Shown here in pieces: positions 52,075-63,548 of a stretch of 64,000 bases of DNA. Under the pieces are notes generated by a model that saw only the letters and a program-made list of their open reading frames with translations, made no database searches and was not told where the DNA came from. Numbering within the stretch: the first letter of the stretch is position 1; each line of letters begins with the position of its first letter. Origin of the DNA: Sepioteuthis lessoniana (lineage: Eukaryota; Mollusca; Cephalopoda; Myopsida; Loliginidae); contig OY757912.1 in assembly GCA_963585895.1 (NCBI GenBank), positions 77,036,612-77,100,611 on the forward strand. The letters run 5' to 3'. The translations under genes were made by a program, and so were the position numbers.

Positions 52075-52335
52075 TGTGTTAAAAGTTATGTATCATATTG
52101 ATATATGGTAATTTGCGCCGCGAAGATTATGTAACTGAAATCGCTTAAGCTATGGAAGTTACCCACTGTGGTTATTAGTATCATGGTAGCTGGTGCGCTG
52201 ACACTTTGTGTTTTGCTTCCCTCTTAGAGGAATTTGTATGGCGTAACGTAGTCTAAATCGGAAACATACTTTGGAGCTGCCAGATTGTTTCTCACGTTAC
52301 CAAAATATTGCAAAACTTTTGACTCACTCATGTAC
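52075..52335 (+). mobile_element. mariner-like 5' fragment
   Basis: Non-coding block homologous to 3275-3415: GCTATGGAAGTTACCCACTG, TATCATGGTAGCTGGTGCGC, TGACACTTTGTGTTTTGCTT. The start GTGTTAAAAGTTATGT may be the terminal-repeat region. Confidence 0.55.
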
Positions 52336-52536
52336 ATAGAGAGGGATTGATTGATATAAAAGAAATTACAAAATAAATAGATGTCAACGAATTGCCATAA
52401 ATGTTTTACTATAGCGCTACCATTGAGCAGAAGAGCAGTTCAACGAATTTTAGGCCTTACTCTGAAAGAAAAACCATAGCTGAACTTATAAAATTTGAAA
52501 TTCATGTCTTAATTTCAATACAAAGTCAAAAATAGC

Positions 52537-52537
52537 G

Positions 52538-52612
<75 letters not shown>

Positions 52613-52620
52613 GTGCGAAA
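52537..52620. repeat. (TA)n(GT)n microsatellite
   Basis: TA then GT runs. 52621-53385 after it is unassigned. Confidence 0.95.
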
Positions 52621-53384
52621 CTGACAAATGGCACTATTTTGGCGTAATGTCCCAAATATTAAGGTTGTGCTTTTCGAACTTGAGCGTATATCGACCAACC
52701 TCAGCTTATCCCACGTTTTTTCTATACGTTATACATAAGTGAAAAGTCATGCCAAGTGAGTTAATAAAATCTACATTACTCAATACCTCACCATAAAAAA
52801 TGGGTTTCATTTCTACAATGACAAGTGTAGACGCAGCAAGAGCGTCAGAACTTCAAAGTGAGACAGAGAGAGAGAATAATGGTTCACTCGTGCTGTCCTG
52901 ATTCGTTGGTTTTATGTATGTCTTCACTAAAAAGAAAACCAGTCAGCAGACGGAAAAGAAACAGAATAATAACAAAAAAATAGCAATTTTAGGGTGTTTT
53001 ATTATCTTCTGTTAGCGTTTCAAATATTGGCTGACTCACTATTTGGGAAATAGAATGAACTGATCGTCAAGACGAGAACCAAAACAAAAACTCCCCTATT
53101 CATTGAAAGAAATGTATTTATGGCCGAGCGTTCAGACAAAACTTTTGCATCGGTGTAATGGGATAGACGTAAAAAAAAACCAAAACAATGATGATAAAAA
53201 TGCACTTATACAGGTACTAAAATTCTCACTTTCAAATACAGTATTTTCTTATTAGCATTCAGTTAGTGACATTGTGGAATAGTTACACGTATTAAACAAT
53301 ATCGGGGTCATATCGCTACTTTAGGACCGAATGTATTCAGACTTTATATTCAAGAGAAAGACAAAGACTGTTTCTTTTCTTTTT

Positions 53385-53530
53385 GTACGTACCAGCCTGC
53401 TGCGCATATATCACGTAACCGAAGCAGTTCAAGCCATGGAAGCTAACCACAGTGCTCAGTAGTACAATGTTAATTAGTACGCTGACACGTCGTACTTTGC
53501 TTTTCTCTGTGTGGGATTTAAAAGCCATAG
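53385..53530 (+). mobile_element. mariner-like 5' fragment
   Basis: Third copy of the block: CACGTAACCGAAGCAGTTCA, AGCCATGGAAGCTAACCACA, GTACGCTGACACGTCGTACT, TTTGCTTTTCTCTGTGTGGG. Confidence 0.55.
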
Positions 53531-53589
53531 TGTCTAATGCAACGGAGTCCTAGTTGTGAATTTTTCTGCCTTTCTAGTTAGAACTACAA

Positions 53590-53835
53590 GGTCTTCTCCG
53601 CTCCCATTCAAATCCTGGACGAGACTGACTGCATTTCATTCTAATACCCTTGGGAAAGGTATGAATCCAATTATTCTCCCGCCAAGTATGGGTAAATATT
53701 AGAGCAGACTAGGTTCTGCAGCCTTGGTGTGGCAACTAGTCTAGGAGAAGGAAAACTCTGAGTTCAAACCTGTTAAACTCCGCTTAAAAAAATTGACATT
53801 GTGTCATATCCTGCCCGAGTGGAGAGGTCGGTAAA
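53590..53835 (+). mobile_element. SINE-C copy, 5'-truncated
   Basis: Starts in the B-box area (CATTCAAATCCTGGACGAGA) and runs to the CATATCCTGCCCGAGTGGAG tail and GTCGGTAAAT. Confidence 0.85.
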
Positions 53836-53969
53836 TTTGTTTACTGACTCGTAACCCGTGATCTAGCCCCATTTTTCTGAAGTTCTCGGAATTCTCATTG
53901 ATACCCTTATTTCTGCACCAACCACCAACACCGAGCCCTACTCTACGTTTATTTCACCTCTTTACCTTA

Positions 53970-54220
53970 GGTGCCCGTGGTGTAATGGTTACCGTCGTAG
54001 GAAATTGACACGGCGACACGAGTTCAAATCCTGGCCGAGATTAATTGCATTTCACATAGCACTAATACCCTTGGGAAAGGTATGAATCCAATTATTCTCC
54101 CTCCAGCTATGGGTAAATAGTTGGGCAGACTAGGTTCTTCAGCCTTGGTAAGGCAACTAGTTTAGGAGAAGGAAAATTGACCTTGTGTCACATCCTGCCC
54201 GAGCGGAGGAGTTGGTAAAT
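53970..54220 (+). mobile_element. SINE-C copy
   Basis: Head GGTGCCCGTGGTGTAATGGT, CGAGTTCAAATCCTGGCCGA, tail CACATCCTGCCCGAGCGGAG then GTTGGTAAATATG. Lacks about 35 bases before the tail relative to the reference copy. Direct orientation to the copy 135 bases upstream. 54221-54640 beyond is unassigned. Confidence 0.88.
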
Positions 54221-54644
54221 ATGATTCCCTTAGTCTTCCTTTCCCACTAGGGAAGATCCGACTTGTTTTTGGTCCCCTCGGAGATCAGAAAACAGTCGTC
54301 CTCCTTTATTTTGTTCTATTTTTACTTTTTCTTTCGGGGTTTTTCGCCCATTCCCATAATTTTTTCAAAAATTGTACATAAACCATTCATTGTAAATTAA
54401 ATTAATTTTGTTCTTCCGGTGGTTTTAAGTAGGGCTTTTCTCATTGAGTAAACGTGGTATTTTGCTTGTTGTGGCGTGCTTGGGGAAGAATGAATGACCT
54501 ATTGTATTGCTGAATGGATCGGCAAAATGTGGTTAGCTAGGGCTCCTTAGTTTTCCTAGACCAGCACCCCTTCCCCCTAAAAACATGGAGCCTTGTGCTC
54601 CCCAAAAATTTTTAATATATTTTTTTATAAAGTTTTACTAGTTG

Positions 54645-54885
54645 GAACTTGGCCATAACGTTGTGGAAGTAACCAAAAACGTTTGTCGTGCGAAAAGGGA
54701 AGGCGAACTTGATCACACTACCGTAACCAGATGGTTGAAGAAATTTCACTGAAGCACCATCAAGCAATGTCCGGTAGGCCTAAAACCGTGGTTTCCGAGA
54801 TCGTGCTCTGATCCATAGAGACAAATCCTGTGAGTGGCACCAAGATCTCGACTAGGGCCTAACGTTATCAAGACAGGTAGTAATC
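54645..54885 (+). mobile_element. mariner-like transposase fragment
   Basis: Encodes VVEVTKNVCRAKREGELDHT and VTRWLKKFH, the mariner HTH signature, and an ETNPVSGTKIST-like piece in another frame. Same region as 3435-3720. Internally frameshifted. Confidence 0.6.
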
Positions 54886-55480
54886 TGAATTTAATTTTAA
54901 CTAAAAAAGATAGTTTTAGAAAACTTTTAAATTACATTAAATAAGAAACTGGGTTGGATTTTATACTGATTTCTATTTAATATTCACTTTAAAAATTATT
55001 CATTACATAAATAATATTGTTGTAGAATGCTGTGTTAAAGTAAAAAAAAAAATGAACATCACGTGACGTTTCATTAAATTTTAAGGAATGGAATCGTTCA
55101 TTATTTTAATTGTTTCGAATTTGAAAACAGTTTTTTTAAAGATTATAATCAACATTGTTTTGATTTGCATGTTTTCTTTTGATAATTAATTGTAAAGATA
55201 CAATATTATTAAGTACTAATTAAGTAATTATCAAGTGATTATTTCTAAAATACAGCAACAATTGAATTATGAATTCGGAAATAAACAAACAATAATTAAA
55301 TACACAAACAAATTACGCATAAAGGATCAATAAAAAATAAATGTAAATAAGAAACAAATAAATTAAATACAAATAAGCTAATAAATTAGATATGAACAGA
55401 ACATTGTAAAATTAAATAATACTTCTAGAAAAATATGACACAGATAAAAAAAAATTTCGCCGAACGTTCGTACTTCTTTT
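54886..55480. other. Unassigned AT-rich stretch
   Basis: No recognised content. AATAAA/TAATTA-rich phrases only. Confidence 0.45.
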
Positions 55481-58400
55481 TTTTTAAGCAAAGGGGGAGT
55501 TTATTTGGTGCCATTATTATCAGCATTTCTCCCTATAGCAAAAATTATTTAAGACAGCATTTGTAAGCTCCAGAAATGCATGTTTTCAATTTTTCCAGTT
55601 GTGTGACCCACATTACAAGTGTCTACAATAAAAAAAACCTCATAATCTACCAAAACATTTAAAGTTATGTCCATGGCAAATTTCCTTTTATTTACTAAAT
55701 GAAGAAAAGAATAATCTTTTTATCAGTTTACAAATGACAACATAATTATATATCGAAAAAAAAAACATTTCGTTGTATCATTAGGTTATAAAAGGGAATC
55801 TATTAATCTACTGAAAAATAACTGTTTATTACTGGTATTTCTTCCACATTATCTCTTCCAGGTATCAATTTTTTGCAACTATTTAATTTAATTTTCGTAA
55901 AATCTGCATTACAACAATAACTCACTGAGTATAGTATAACAGGAAGAATTTCTCAACATTTAATATCATCCTCGTCAAAATCAATTCTAAATTTATACAC
56001 ATCTAACTTTATCACCTATTTTACTTCATCCCAGTTTGGTTTTTGTAAATTCTTCAAACAGATTTTAATGTATTGTTGATCAAATGGTAAGTTTGATTTT
56101 AAAACTGATGGCATTCTGATCTTTTAACACTCAAACACTTGCCATATCGAGGTGGTATACTGATTCTCACAAAGTTTTCGGCTCTGGTCAAACCTTGCCT
56201 CAATATGATCGGTTTGAAATTTGACTGGCAATATGTATGGCATTTTCGATTCTTCTATGGTCAGTTCTAGAAATGCATAGGTTGTATGATGCTAAGCAGT
56301 GAAATTTTCCATGGTTAAGTTTACATTTATTCCAGAAATGCTATTCTAAGATCCTAACTAGTCACTTAATACAGAGAAAAATGTAAAATGTTCTTTATTT
56401 ATTATAACTGGATTACAGTTTTATTTCTATGCTGAAAACTTTTTATACGGTGTTTTTACATCAAATATAGTCCACCAAATATAAGATATGTTTATATATT
56501 CAGCAACTTCAGCAAAATTAGGCAAACATGTTTGTTTTCCAAAGATAAATAATCCCTGAATAGTGTACTCATTAAAAATTTGCAGAACTAAATTACCATT
56601 TTGCCTTTTTAGATTAGTTAAAGAAAGAATCTTTTAGGTCATTTTATAACAATATATTTCAGAATTGACAGAGGTTCCAGGGTATGAAGTTTCTCAAAGG
56701 TTAAAATAGGGCAATTTAGATTCTATCATGATTCCATTATGACAAATTTTGAGAACAGCATGCATTTATTTGCATCTTTTTTAACAAGCCAATGTTTTCT
56801 AATGTATTTTATCATATATAAACTGAATCCAAGAGAAAGAAAAGAGGTCTACACCTTAAATGTGGGTGTGGAATTACAACTGAATGCTTTGCTGGTATCC
56901 AAAAGAAAAATATAATTTTTTTTATTGATAGTATTATTATCTGTTTTGATTGATAATACTTGCCAGCCTATCTCCTCTGAACCAATTAACATACGTTTAA
57001 CTACGTTAGATAAATTCTCAGCTTAAAGATATTTACTTGGCATAACATGCACAATATCTTAATATTGTGAGAATATTCTGCTAAGCATAAAAGCCAAAGC
57101 ACTTGTTGTGCTTCATTGCTTGCTGTTGTCAGAGAAGCCAAAAATTCTACGACCCTTATAATCAAAATAAGGTTTCAGGCGAATTTCATCAACAGGTAAA
57201 AAATACTGTGCTGCCTTTCTATACTAGTTATCATCATCATGTCGCGCTATCAGCACAGATATCCCTGACCCTCTATGGCCACCCCTCACTATCATCCATT
57301 GCTTCCGACAGGTCCTCAGGGCTACATCCCGTATCCGCTCAGAGCTACTGTATGTAGGTTCGAGCTGGTCGTCCTGCCTTTGCTCGTCCATGTGAAGGGG
57401 TCCACAGGAGTACATCACTTATAAGCTCGTCCCAACTCCTCCGGCATGTCGAGTTCATCTAATTTTGATATTTTTCGTGATGGATGGTTGGTGGCCGTAC
57501 AGCTGCTGCTTTGTGGGGTGCTGCCTTCAGGACTTGTTCAATATTGCTCACGGCATTCTTGTGTAGTTGCAGTCAAGCTTTTTCTCCATACGTTTAGTTA
57601 GCGTCCATGTAGTGCATCCATATAGTAATATAGACACGACCACAGCTTGAAAGAAACTGCGCTTCATTTTATCCGTCAGGTTTGACTTCCATATAACCGA
57701 GAGACTATTGTTAGCTGTCCATGCTTTTGCCAGTCAAGTGTCGAAGTCTGTCTCGTTGATTAGGCACTGCTTCCTGGGTAGGTGAACTTGTGTACTATTT
57801 TCAGAGAGATCTTAAATTTATTCCTAATATACATAAGTTAACTGTTATGATGCTTAATCAAAGGATTCATATATATGTTAAGAAAGTCAGTCTTTTAATA
57901 GCGGAATGGTTAGGTAGAATTATATTTTTGCTGTCTCTTAAAAACCTGTATCCATTAGGGAAGCGGTTATACAACAAGGAAGAAAATATCATTTCTGTTG
58001 ACTTAGCAAACTGTTATTAAATTTAGCTGGTATCATATAAAGATTATTAAATCAAATAGGTTGTAATATTCTTCTTGCACTAATAGCAGAACTGACATCA
58101 CCAATTTTGATAAAAAATCATATTTTGAGGTTTGGTTTGCAGTTGCGCTGTGTTCATTTCTTTCATGATTTCCATCAGAACTTCAATAGTATTTTAATCT
58201 CTTACATGTTTAGGATTCAAAATGTCCCCTATTGTATTCATTTCCATATCTCAAAAAAAAAGCATATACAGCAAATTGAATTTTAGACATGAGTATTTGA
58301 TGCCACTGTATATAAATATCTCTGGCTACCTAACAACACCCTAGCATTTTCTATAAAAAAATGTAATTTCTCTACTAAATCATCAATATTATGGACTTTC

Positions 58401-58660
58401 TTCTACTGTTTGTATCAAAGTCATCAATAATACTTTGATTTAATGTACCTTAAAGGGCAGAATTTTCCAGTCAAATTCTCCGGGAATCTGGTGGTTTTCT
58501 GGAGGTGGTCAATAGAGATAAACATGAGGGCAGTTTAATAGAATTCTTGGGATAGCACTATCATGAATATATGTCTTCTGAAGTCTAACTGCCACTGTCT
58601 TTTTTTTCAAAAGTTGACGATTCACCCCTTAGATCCTCAAATCAATTTTTTTTTAAAATA
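55480..58660 (-). pseudogene. Probable P-element-like transposase relic
   Basis: Disjoint minus-strand frames in the expected N-to-C order. SKNIILPNHSAIKRLTFLTY lies near 57940-57870. IRKHWLVKKDANKCMLFSKF lies near 56815-56740, followed by LTFEKLHTLEPLSILKYIVI near 56705-56640. MPYILPVKFQTDHIEARFDQ and SRKLCESVYHLDMASV lie near 56240-56135. The KN.R.HWL, KLHPEP-like and LQTD.LEARFGQYR-like phrases are those of P/THAP9-related transposases as I know them. It carries many stops and frame changes, and LINE copies are inserted at 57232-57815 and at its upstream end. No THAP domain identified. Confidence 0.45.
57232..57815 (-). mobile_element. RTE-like LINE 3' end, copy 6
   Basis: Minus-strand copy inserted in the P-like relic. 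(ATG)n tail at 57232-57242, diverged coding remnants of the ERIRDVALRTCRKQW and LLYGCTTWTLT regions. Older than copies 4 and 7 by its divergence. Confidence 0.85.
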
Positions 58661-58671
58661 TTGAAATGACA

Positions 58672-59425
58672 CCGATGCCATAGCGATACTGGCAAATACA
58701 CCTGACCAAGCCGAAACTCTTCTGCATAGTTTGGAATGAGCAGCAGCAAGCATAGGCCTCTATGTTAATGCACACAAAACGGAATATATGTGCTATAACC
58801 AAACGGGGGACATCTCCACTCTAGAAGGAACCCCACTTAAACTAGTTGACAAATTCACGTACCTAGGAAGCAACGTCGAATCAACCGAAAAGGACATCGA
58901 AACGAGGCTAACGAAAGCATGGACAGCCATCAATAGGCTATCGATTATATGGAAATCAGACCTAACCGATAAAATGAAACGCAGTTTCTTCCAGGCAGCG
59001 GTCACATCGATACTGCTATATGGATGCACTACATGGACGCTAACAAAACGGCTGGAGAAGAAACTAGATGGCAATTACACAAGAATGCTGCGTGCAATCC
59101 TGAACAAGTCCTGGCAGCAACACCCCACAAGACACCAACTGTACGGCCACCTGCCCCCTATCAAGAAAACTATTCAAGTTAGACTAACCAGACATGCAGG
59201 ACACTGCTGGAGAAGCAGAGATGAACTCATAAGAGATGTACTTTTACGGATCCCCACACATGGCCGCGCAAAAGCAGGACGACCAGCTTGAACGTACATT
59301 CAGCAGCTATGTGAGGATACAGGATGTTGTCCTGAAGACCTACCAAGGGCGATGAACGATAGGGAGGAGTGGCGAGAGAGGGTCAGGAATATCCGTGCTA
59401 CCAGCACGATATGATGATGATGATA
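58672..59425 (+). mobile_element. RTE-like LINE 3' end, copy 7
   Basis: Frame 58788-59291 (167 aa) reads YNQTGDISTLEGTPLKLVDK through FFQAAVTSILLYGCTTWTLT to THGRAKAGRPA, then a TGA at 59289-59291 (arginine in copy 4) and the rest of the C-terminus. (GAT)n tail at 59410-59425. Nearly identical to copy 4 and truncated within a few bases of the same 5' point. Confidence 0.92.
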
Positions 59426-60011
59426 TTTTCTGAGAAAGGATGGTAAAAATCTATAATATGAAGCATTTTTCTTACAATTCTAAGCAAAACGAAGAGAGTG
59501 TTGTAATACATTTTCATTCATTATATCATCGAAGTTTTATGAAAATGAAGAGAATCTTTAACATTTATACATTTTTAAAATTTGAATAATAATTTGAATA
59601 CTTTTTTAACGAATACAACAATACTAAAAATTATTATGATTATTAGAACTATTTTTCACGCATAAAAAATATTCCTTCATGAATTTATATCGAAAATTTC
59701 TTTGAAGCATTTTTTAATGAAGTTGATATCATTTAACAACTTAGCTAGATTTATCTGATTTTATCTGTCGTAACTTTGTCTTAATGCATTGTGAATTACA
59801 CGATGAAATTATTATTAAAGCTTCAAATAAATTTACTTGATTCTTATCACAAAAAAATATTCACTCTCCTAAATTTAGAGTAAGATCCACACTTTTGATT
59901 ACACGCATCCATATTTCAGATTATAATTTATCTTTCCGTAAAGAAAACACAGAATTTAGGTCCATTTTAATAATTTCATTTGCGCTAAAGTATCACAAAT
60001 CTATAGTAATT
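59426..60011. other. Unassigned AT-rich stretch
   Basis: Possibly the continuation of the P-like relic (upstream side) but no motif found. Confidence 0.35.
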
Positions 60012-60535
60012 TACTTGCCCAGTCGGCTGGAGCTGTAAAATACACCGACTGTTTCTCTGCAGAGAGGTAAGACACCGCAATGAATGTCCTGTACCTGACG
60101 TTAAACAATCTCATGGTGAGGTTCCAGTGATGCTTGAGCTTTGGGGAATATGGAGTACCCCTTAATTGCCATCGCTCCCAGGTCTTCTCTGGTCCGGAAT
60201 GGTAGCACCTGATAGGGTCCTATCTATGAGTTCAATAGAACTAACTGTATACTTATGCTAAACTTAATTGTTTGAATTAGAGCTGTTTGACTAAACTGAA
60301 TAGCTTGCAATTGAAATATTTTTCACAATCAAACCGTACTTATATCTAAACTGCAGGCTTATGCTAAACTGAATTATTTGAAATCGAACTGTTTTTTGAC
60401 ATTTGAACTGTACTTACACTAAACTGAATTGTTTGAAATAGAACTATTTTCATAAAAATGGATTTGCCGTTAAATAACCTTCAAAGGTTATTTAACCATA
60501 TTTATTTTGCCATAAAACCCAAACCACCAACCAAC
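60012..60535 (+). mobile_element. Element E, full copy
   Basis: Head TGCCCAGTCGGCTGGAGCTG, CTGTTTCTCTGCAGAGAGGT, GGTCCGGAATGGTAGCACCT, body with AACTGAATTGTTTGAAATAG, tail GGATTTGCCGTTAAATAACC. Confidence 0.8.
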
Positions 60536-60540
60536 CTATA

Positions 60541-60665
60541 GTAGTTTAGGAAGATTTTTGCTTAGATATGGCATAAACCCGAATGAATGGTGAACCCAGT
60601 GAGACTCGAACTCATTCGTGAAGGTCTGTAAGACTAGCTTACTAACCATTACACTGCCTGAGGTG
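60541..60665 (-). mobile_element. SINE-B copy
   Basis: Minus strand: CAGTGTAATGGTTAGTAAGC (A-box), GAATGAGTTCGAGTCTCACT (B-box), and ATCTAAGCAAAAATC end. Confidence 0.8.
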
Positions 60666-61085
60666 GCCAAGGTATATCACATCTATAAGGCATTCTTTTT
60701 GTTCATAAGTTGATTTAATATTTAAAAGAAAAAAAAAACTGTTAAATATCTTAAAACATTTTGAAAGAAACAAATAAACTAACAGCCTTTTTCCTGAAAA
60801 CTGGAAAGTCTCGTGTTCTCTCCCTCCTTAGAGCTGGTCTTCTTTTTCAGTTGTCTCAGTATCGTTGTATAGCATGATGAAGGAAGAAACCACAACACTT
60901 GCTTTCCAAAATTAAAGTTTCTTTATTCTCATAAGTGTCGGCGACTGATCGTTACTCTGCGGGTACCTACATATATGATTTTACAATGCCAAGCATTTCC
61001 GGTTGTCGACCCATGTGACCAACTTCTGCCTTTCAACCTGCGTAAGCTGCTTACATCAATGCTTCACTGTCTTCCTTTTTACCAA
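60666..61085. other. Unassigned stretch
   Basis: No recognised gene or repeat. A 92-residue frame starting at 61003 runs into a SINE-C-like repeat and is not coding. Confidence 0.4.
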
Positions 61086-61089
61086 GCTT

Positions 61090-61316
61090 GGACATGACAA
61101 CTCTATCAAAGGTCAATACCTAACAGTAACACTTAGAAAGTATTTACATAGCCCTAAATCCTTTGGGATAAGAATGAATTCAATTATTCTCTCACCAGTT
61201 ATAGGTAAATATTATGGAAGACTGGGCTTTTTAACTTTGACGTGCCAACCGGCCAAGGAAAAGAAAAGCTCTGAATTCTAACCTGTTGCTAAAAAATGAC
61301 TTTGTATCACATCCTG
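61090..61316 (+). mobile_element. SINE-C-like copy cut by element E
   Basis: Body AAATCCTTTGGGATAAGAAT, CAATTATTCTCTCACCAGTT and the tail start CTTTGTATCACATCCTGC, broken off where the E head begins. Confidence 0.65.
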
Positions 61317-61690
61317 CTTAGCCCAGTCGGCTTGAGCTGCAGAATGCATCTCTGCACAAGAGTAAGACGCCACCAACGAGTGCCCTGGATATGACACAAG
61401 ATAATCTGATCGTGAGGCTCCAGTAATGCTTGATCTTTGGGGAATGTGGAGTAGCCCTTCAATGCCATCGCTCTTCGGTCCACTCTGAGTGGTAGCACCT
61501 AATAGGGTCATAACTATGAGTCAAATAAAACTAAACTTAGTACTTATGCTAGACTGAATTGTTTGACATAGAACTGTTTTGATATTTAAACGCCGTACTT
61601 ATGCTAAACTTAATTGTTTGAAATTGAATTGTTTATATATATAAAATGGATTTGGTATTAATTTACCTACAACGAACCAATCAACGCATC
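61317..61690 (+). mobile_element. Element E copy
   Basis: Head TTAGCCCAGTCGGCTTGAGC, CATCTCTGCACAAGAGTAAG, GAGTGGTAGCACCTAATAGG, and tail TGGATTTGGTATTAATTTAC. Confidence 0.78.
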
Positions 61691-61699
61691 CTGCACATG

Positions 61700-62220
61700 G
61701 TGTGGGAGTTATAGTTAGGATTATTTCCAAACCAGACAGTTCATTTAGTTTCAATACAGTTAAATGGTTTCAGCCATTGCTAACACTAATGATTCTAAAT
61801 TGTTTCAAGTATTGCTAACTCAAATAATTTTACAAACTATTAATCATTTATTTTCACTGATTTAAATGATATCAAGTGAGGCTATTTCAGTGCAATTGAC
61901 TCTCAATCAACTTCTATCACATTTAAGATAAGACGGTTTGGATTTTTTTTAATCACGTGGGGAATTTGAAGAACACAATTAGGAATATCATATAGATGAC
62001 ATGACGAGCCGATTGATCGGATCAGGCCTCTCTGATTGCACACCCAGTCTAGCAAGATCCAAAGTGGAGTTTTGTCTGTCACGAACTGCTTAGCCACCAG
62101 CATCCTGCCCTCAACTCTTACGAGTCACCACCTACTGATAGCCTTGTATGGAGGAGAGGTTCTTATCCCTCCGCAGGTGTGCAGTTGTCGTACTTTTCAG
62201 TCTCAGCAGACTGGGTGAAG
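61700..62220 (-). mobile_element. Element E copy (strongly degraded)
   Basis: Body phrases (AAATGGTTTCAGCCATTGC) and the minus-strand head region (CAGTCTGCTGAGACTGAAAA, TGCACACCTGCGGAGGG). The centre is barely recognisable. Confidence 0.45.
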
Positions 62221-62387
62221 TGATTAACCGGAGAAAGATAACAGTGTTTACGAGGACCGCATATTTCTTAATTGCAGAGTTTGATTTCTCCTGTCTCATA
62301 ATAGTTATATTGTCACGGAGTTTCACATCTCCAGGGCTAAACTTATAGGGTTTTGATTGTGTAAGTCTTCCCCCTAAACTAATTTGA

Positions 62388-62629
62388 TGGTTTGGTTTGG
62401 TTTCTTTGTTTTAATGGCATATCAACTCTTTGTAGGTTATTTAATGTCAAAGCCATTCTCCTAGAAGAAGAGTAGTGGTACTATTTAACCCATAGCTGGG
62501 AGGATAAGAGGGGTTCATACCTTTCCCAAGGGTATTTGTCCGAAAGTGAACATAATAGCGCAACTGGAGTACGAACTCGCTTACTACGATTCCGCAGTCC
62601 ATCGCTTTAACCATTACACCACGAGGACA
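62388..62629 (-). mobile_element. SINE-A with 17-bp target-site duplication
   Basis: Direct repeats CCCCTAAACTAATTTGA at 62371-62387 and 62630-62646. Complete minus-strand copy from GTCCTCGTGGTGTAATGGTT to TAACCTACAAAGAGTTGATA. Its head faces the head of the next copy. Confidence 0.93.
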
Positions 62630-62646
62630 CCCCTAAACTAATTTGA

Positions 62647-62845
62647 GGTGGATGTTCTTGTGGTGTAATGGTTAAAGCGTTGGACTGGGGAATCGTAGTA
62701 AGCAAGTTTGAAATCCAGTCGCACTATTACGTTCACTTTCGGACAAATACCCTTGGGAAAGCGTTTTACCCTCCCCTATCCTTTTAGCAATAGGTTAAAC
62801 AGTACCACTGCTGTTCTTTGAGAAGAAACAAAATCAAATAATATG
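62647..62845 (+). mobile_element. SINE-A, inverted neighbour, 3'-truncated
   Basis: Head GGATGTTCTTGTGGTGTAAT, GCGTTGGACTGGGGAATCG, TCCAGTCGCACTATTACGTT, ending at AGTACCACTGCTGTTCTTTG. It forms an inverted pair with the copy at 62388-62629. Confidence 0.88.
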
Positions 62846-63149
62846 AGATTCTCAGCAATTTTTCTTTTAAGGTTAACCGTAGGAAATTATATTTTGGTCC
62901 GGAAGGCGGGTATATCTGAATTTTAGTTTGGCCGTGCTACACAGTCTTTATTATTTATTCTTTTAAACGGATTTTGGAACTCGAAAAAGAATTTTTTAAG
63001 AATTAAGACTATCACTTTTTAAACTTTACGTTTTATTTCAGCCCAATCTTTTTTTGATTTTAATCAGACTTTGTCGTTCGATTTTATTCCTCACTGGAAC
63101 AATTAACATTCAGTTTTATTATTGTCTCTTTTTTTATTGCTTTATAGCC
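62846..63149. other. Unassigned stretch
   Basis: T-rich, no recognised content. Confidence 0.4.
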
Positions 63150-63345
63150 CAAGAGACCAGTGTTCAATCCCAGGTTGAGTCATACAAAAGACTCATAAAA
63201 AGGTTGCTGCTTGCTTAACACTCAGCATAAGGTAGGAATTAAGGGAGAAGTGGAGCAATTCTAGGAAAAGAGTAGCACCCTCGTAGCTATTTAAAAAGTG
63301 AACCTTCGGGTCGCCCTTGACATCGGTGGCGAACTTTACTTATTT
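63150..63345 (+). mobile_element. SINE-D copy, 5'-truncated
   Basis: Begins in the head (AAGAGACCAGTGTTCAATCC, B-box), then CTTAACACTCAGCATAAGGT and CCCTTGACATCGGTGGCGAA, ending in TTTACTTA. Confidence 0.85.
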
Positions 63346-63548
63346 TCGACTCTGTTTCTTGATATTTTTAAACACTGAAATATTTGCGAAATATGAAAAT
63401 AGTTTTCCGTTTTATTTTACCAGAACTGTGGTTTGAGAATTTGAAATATGTTTCAAAATCTTGATACAATAATAGTTAAGCTTTTACCTTCTACGTTGAA
63501 GAGTATATTGCTTATGCTCCGGTTTTGCTCGCCAGTTCTTTATATATA

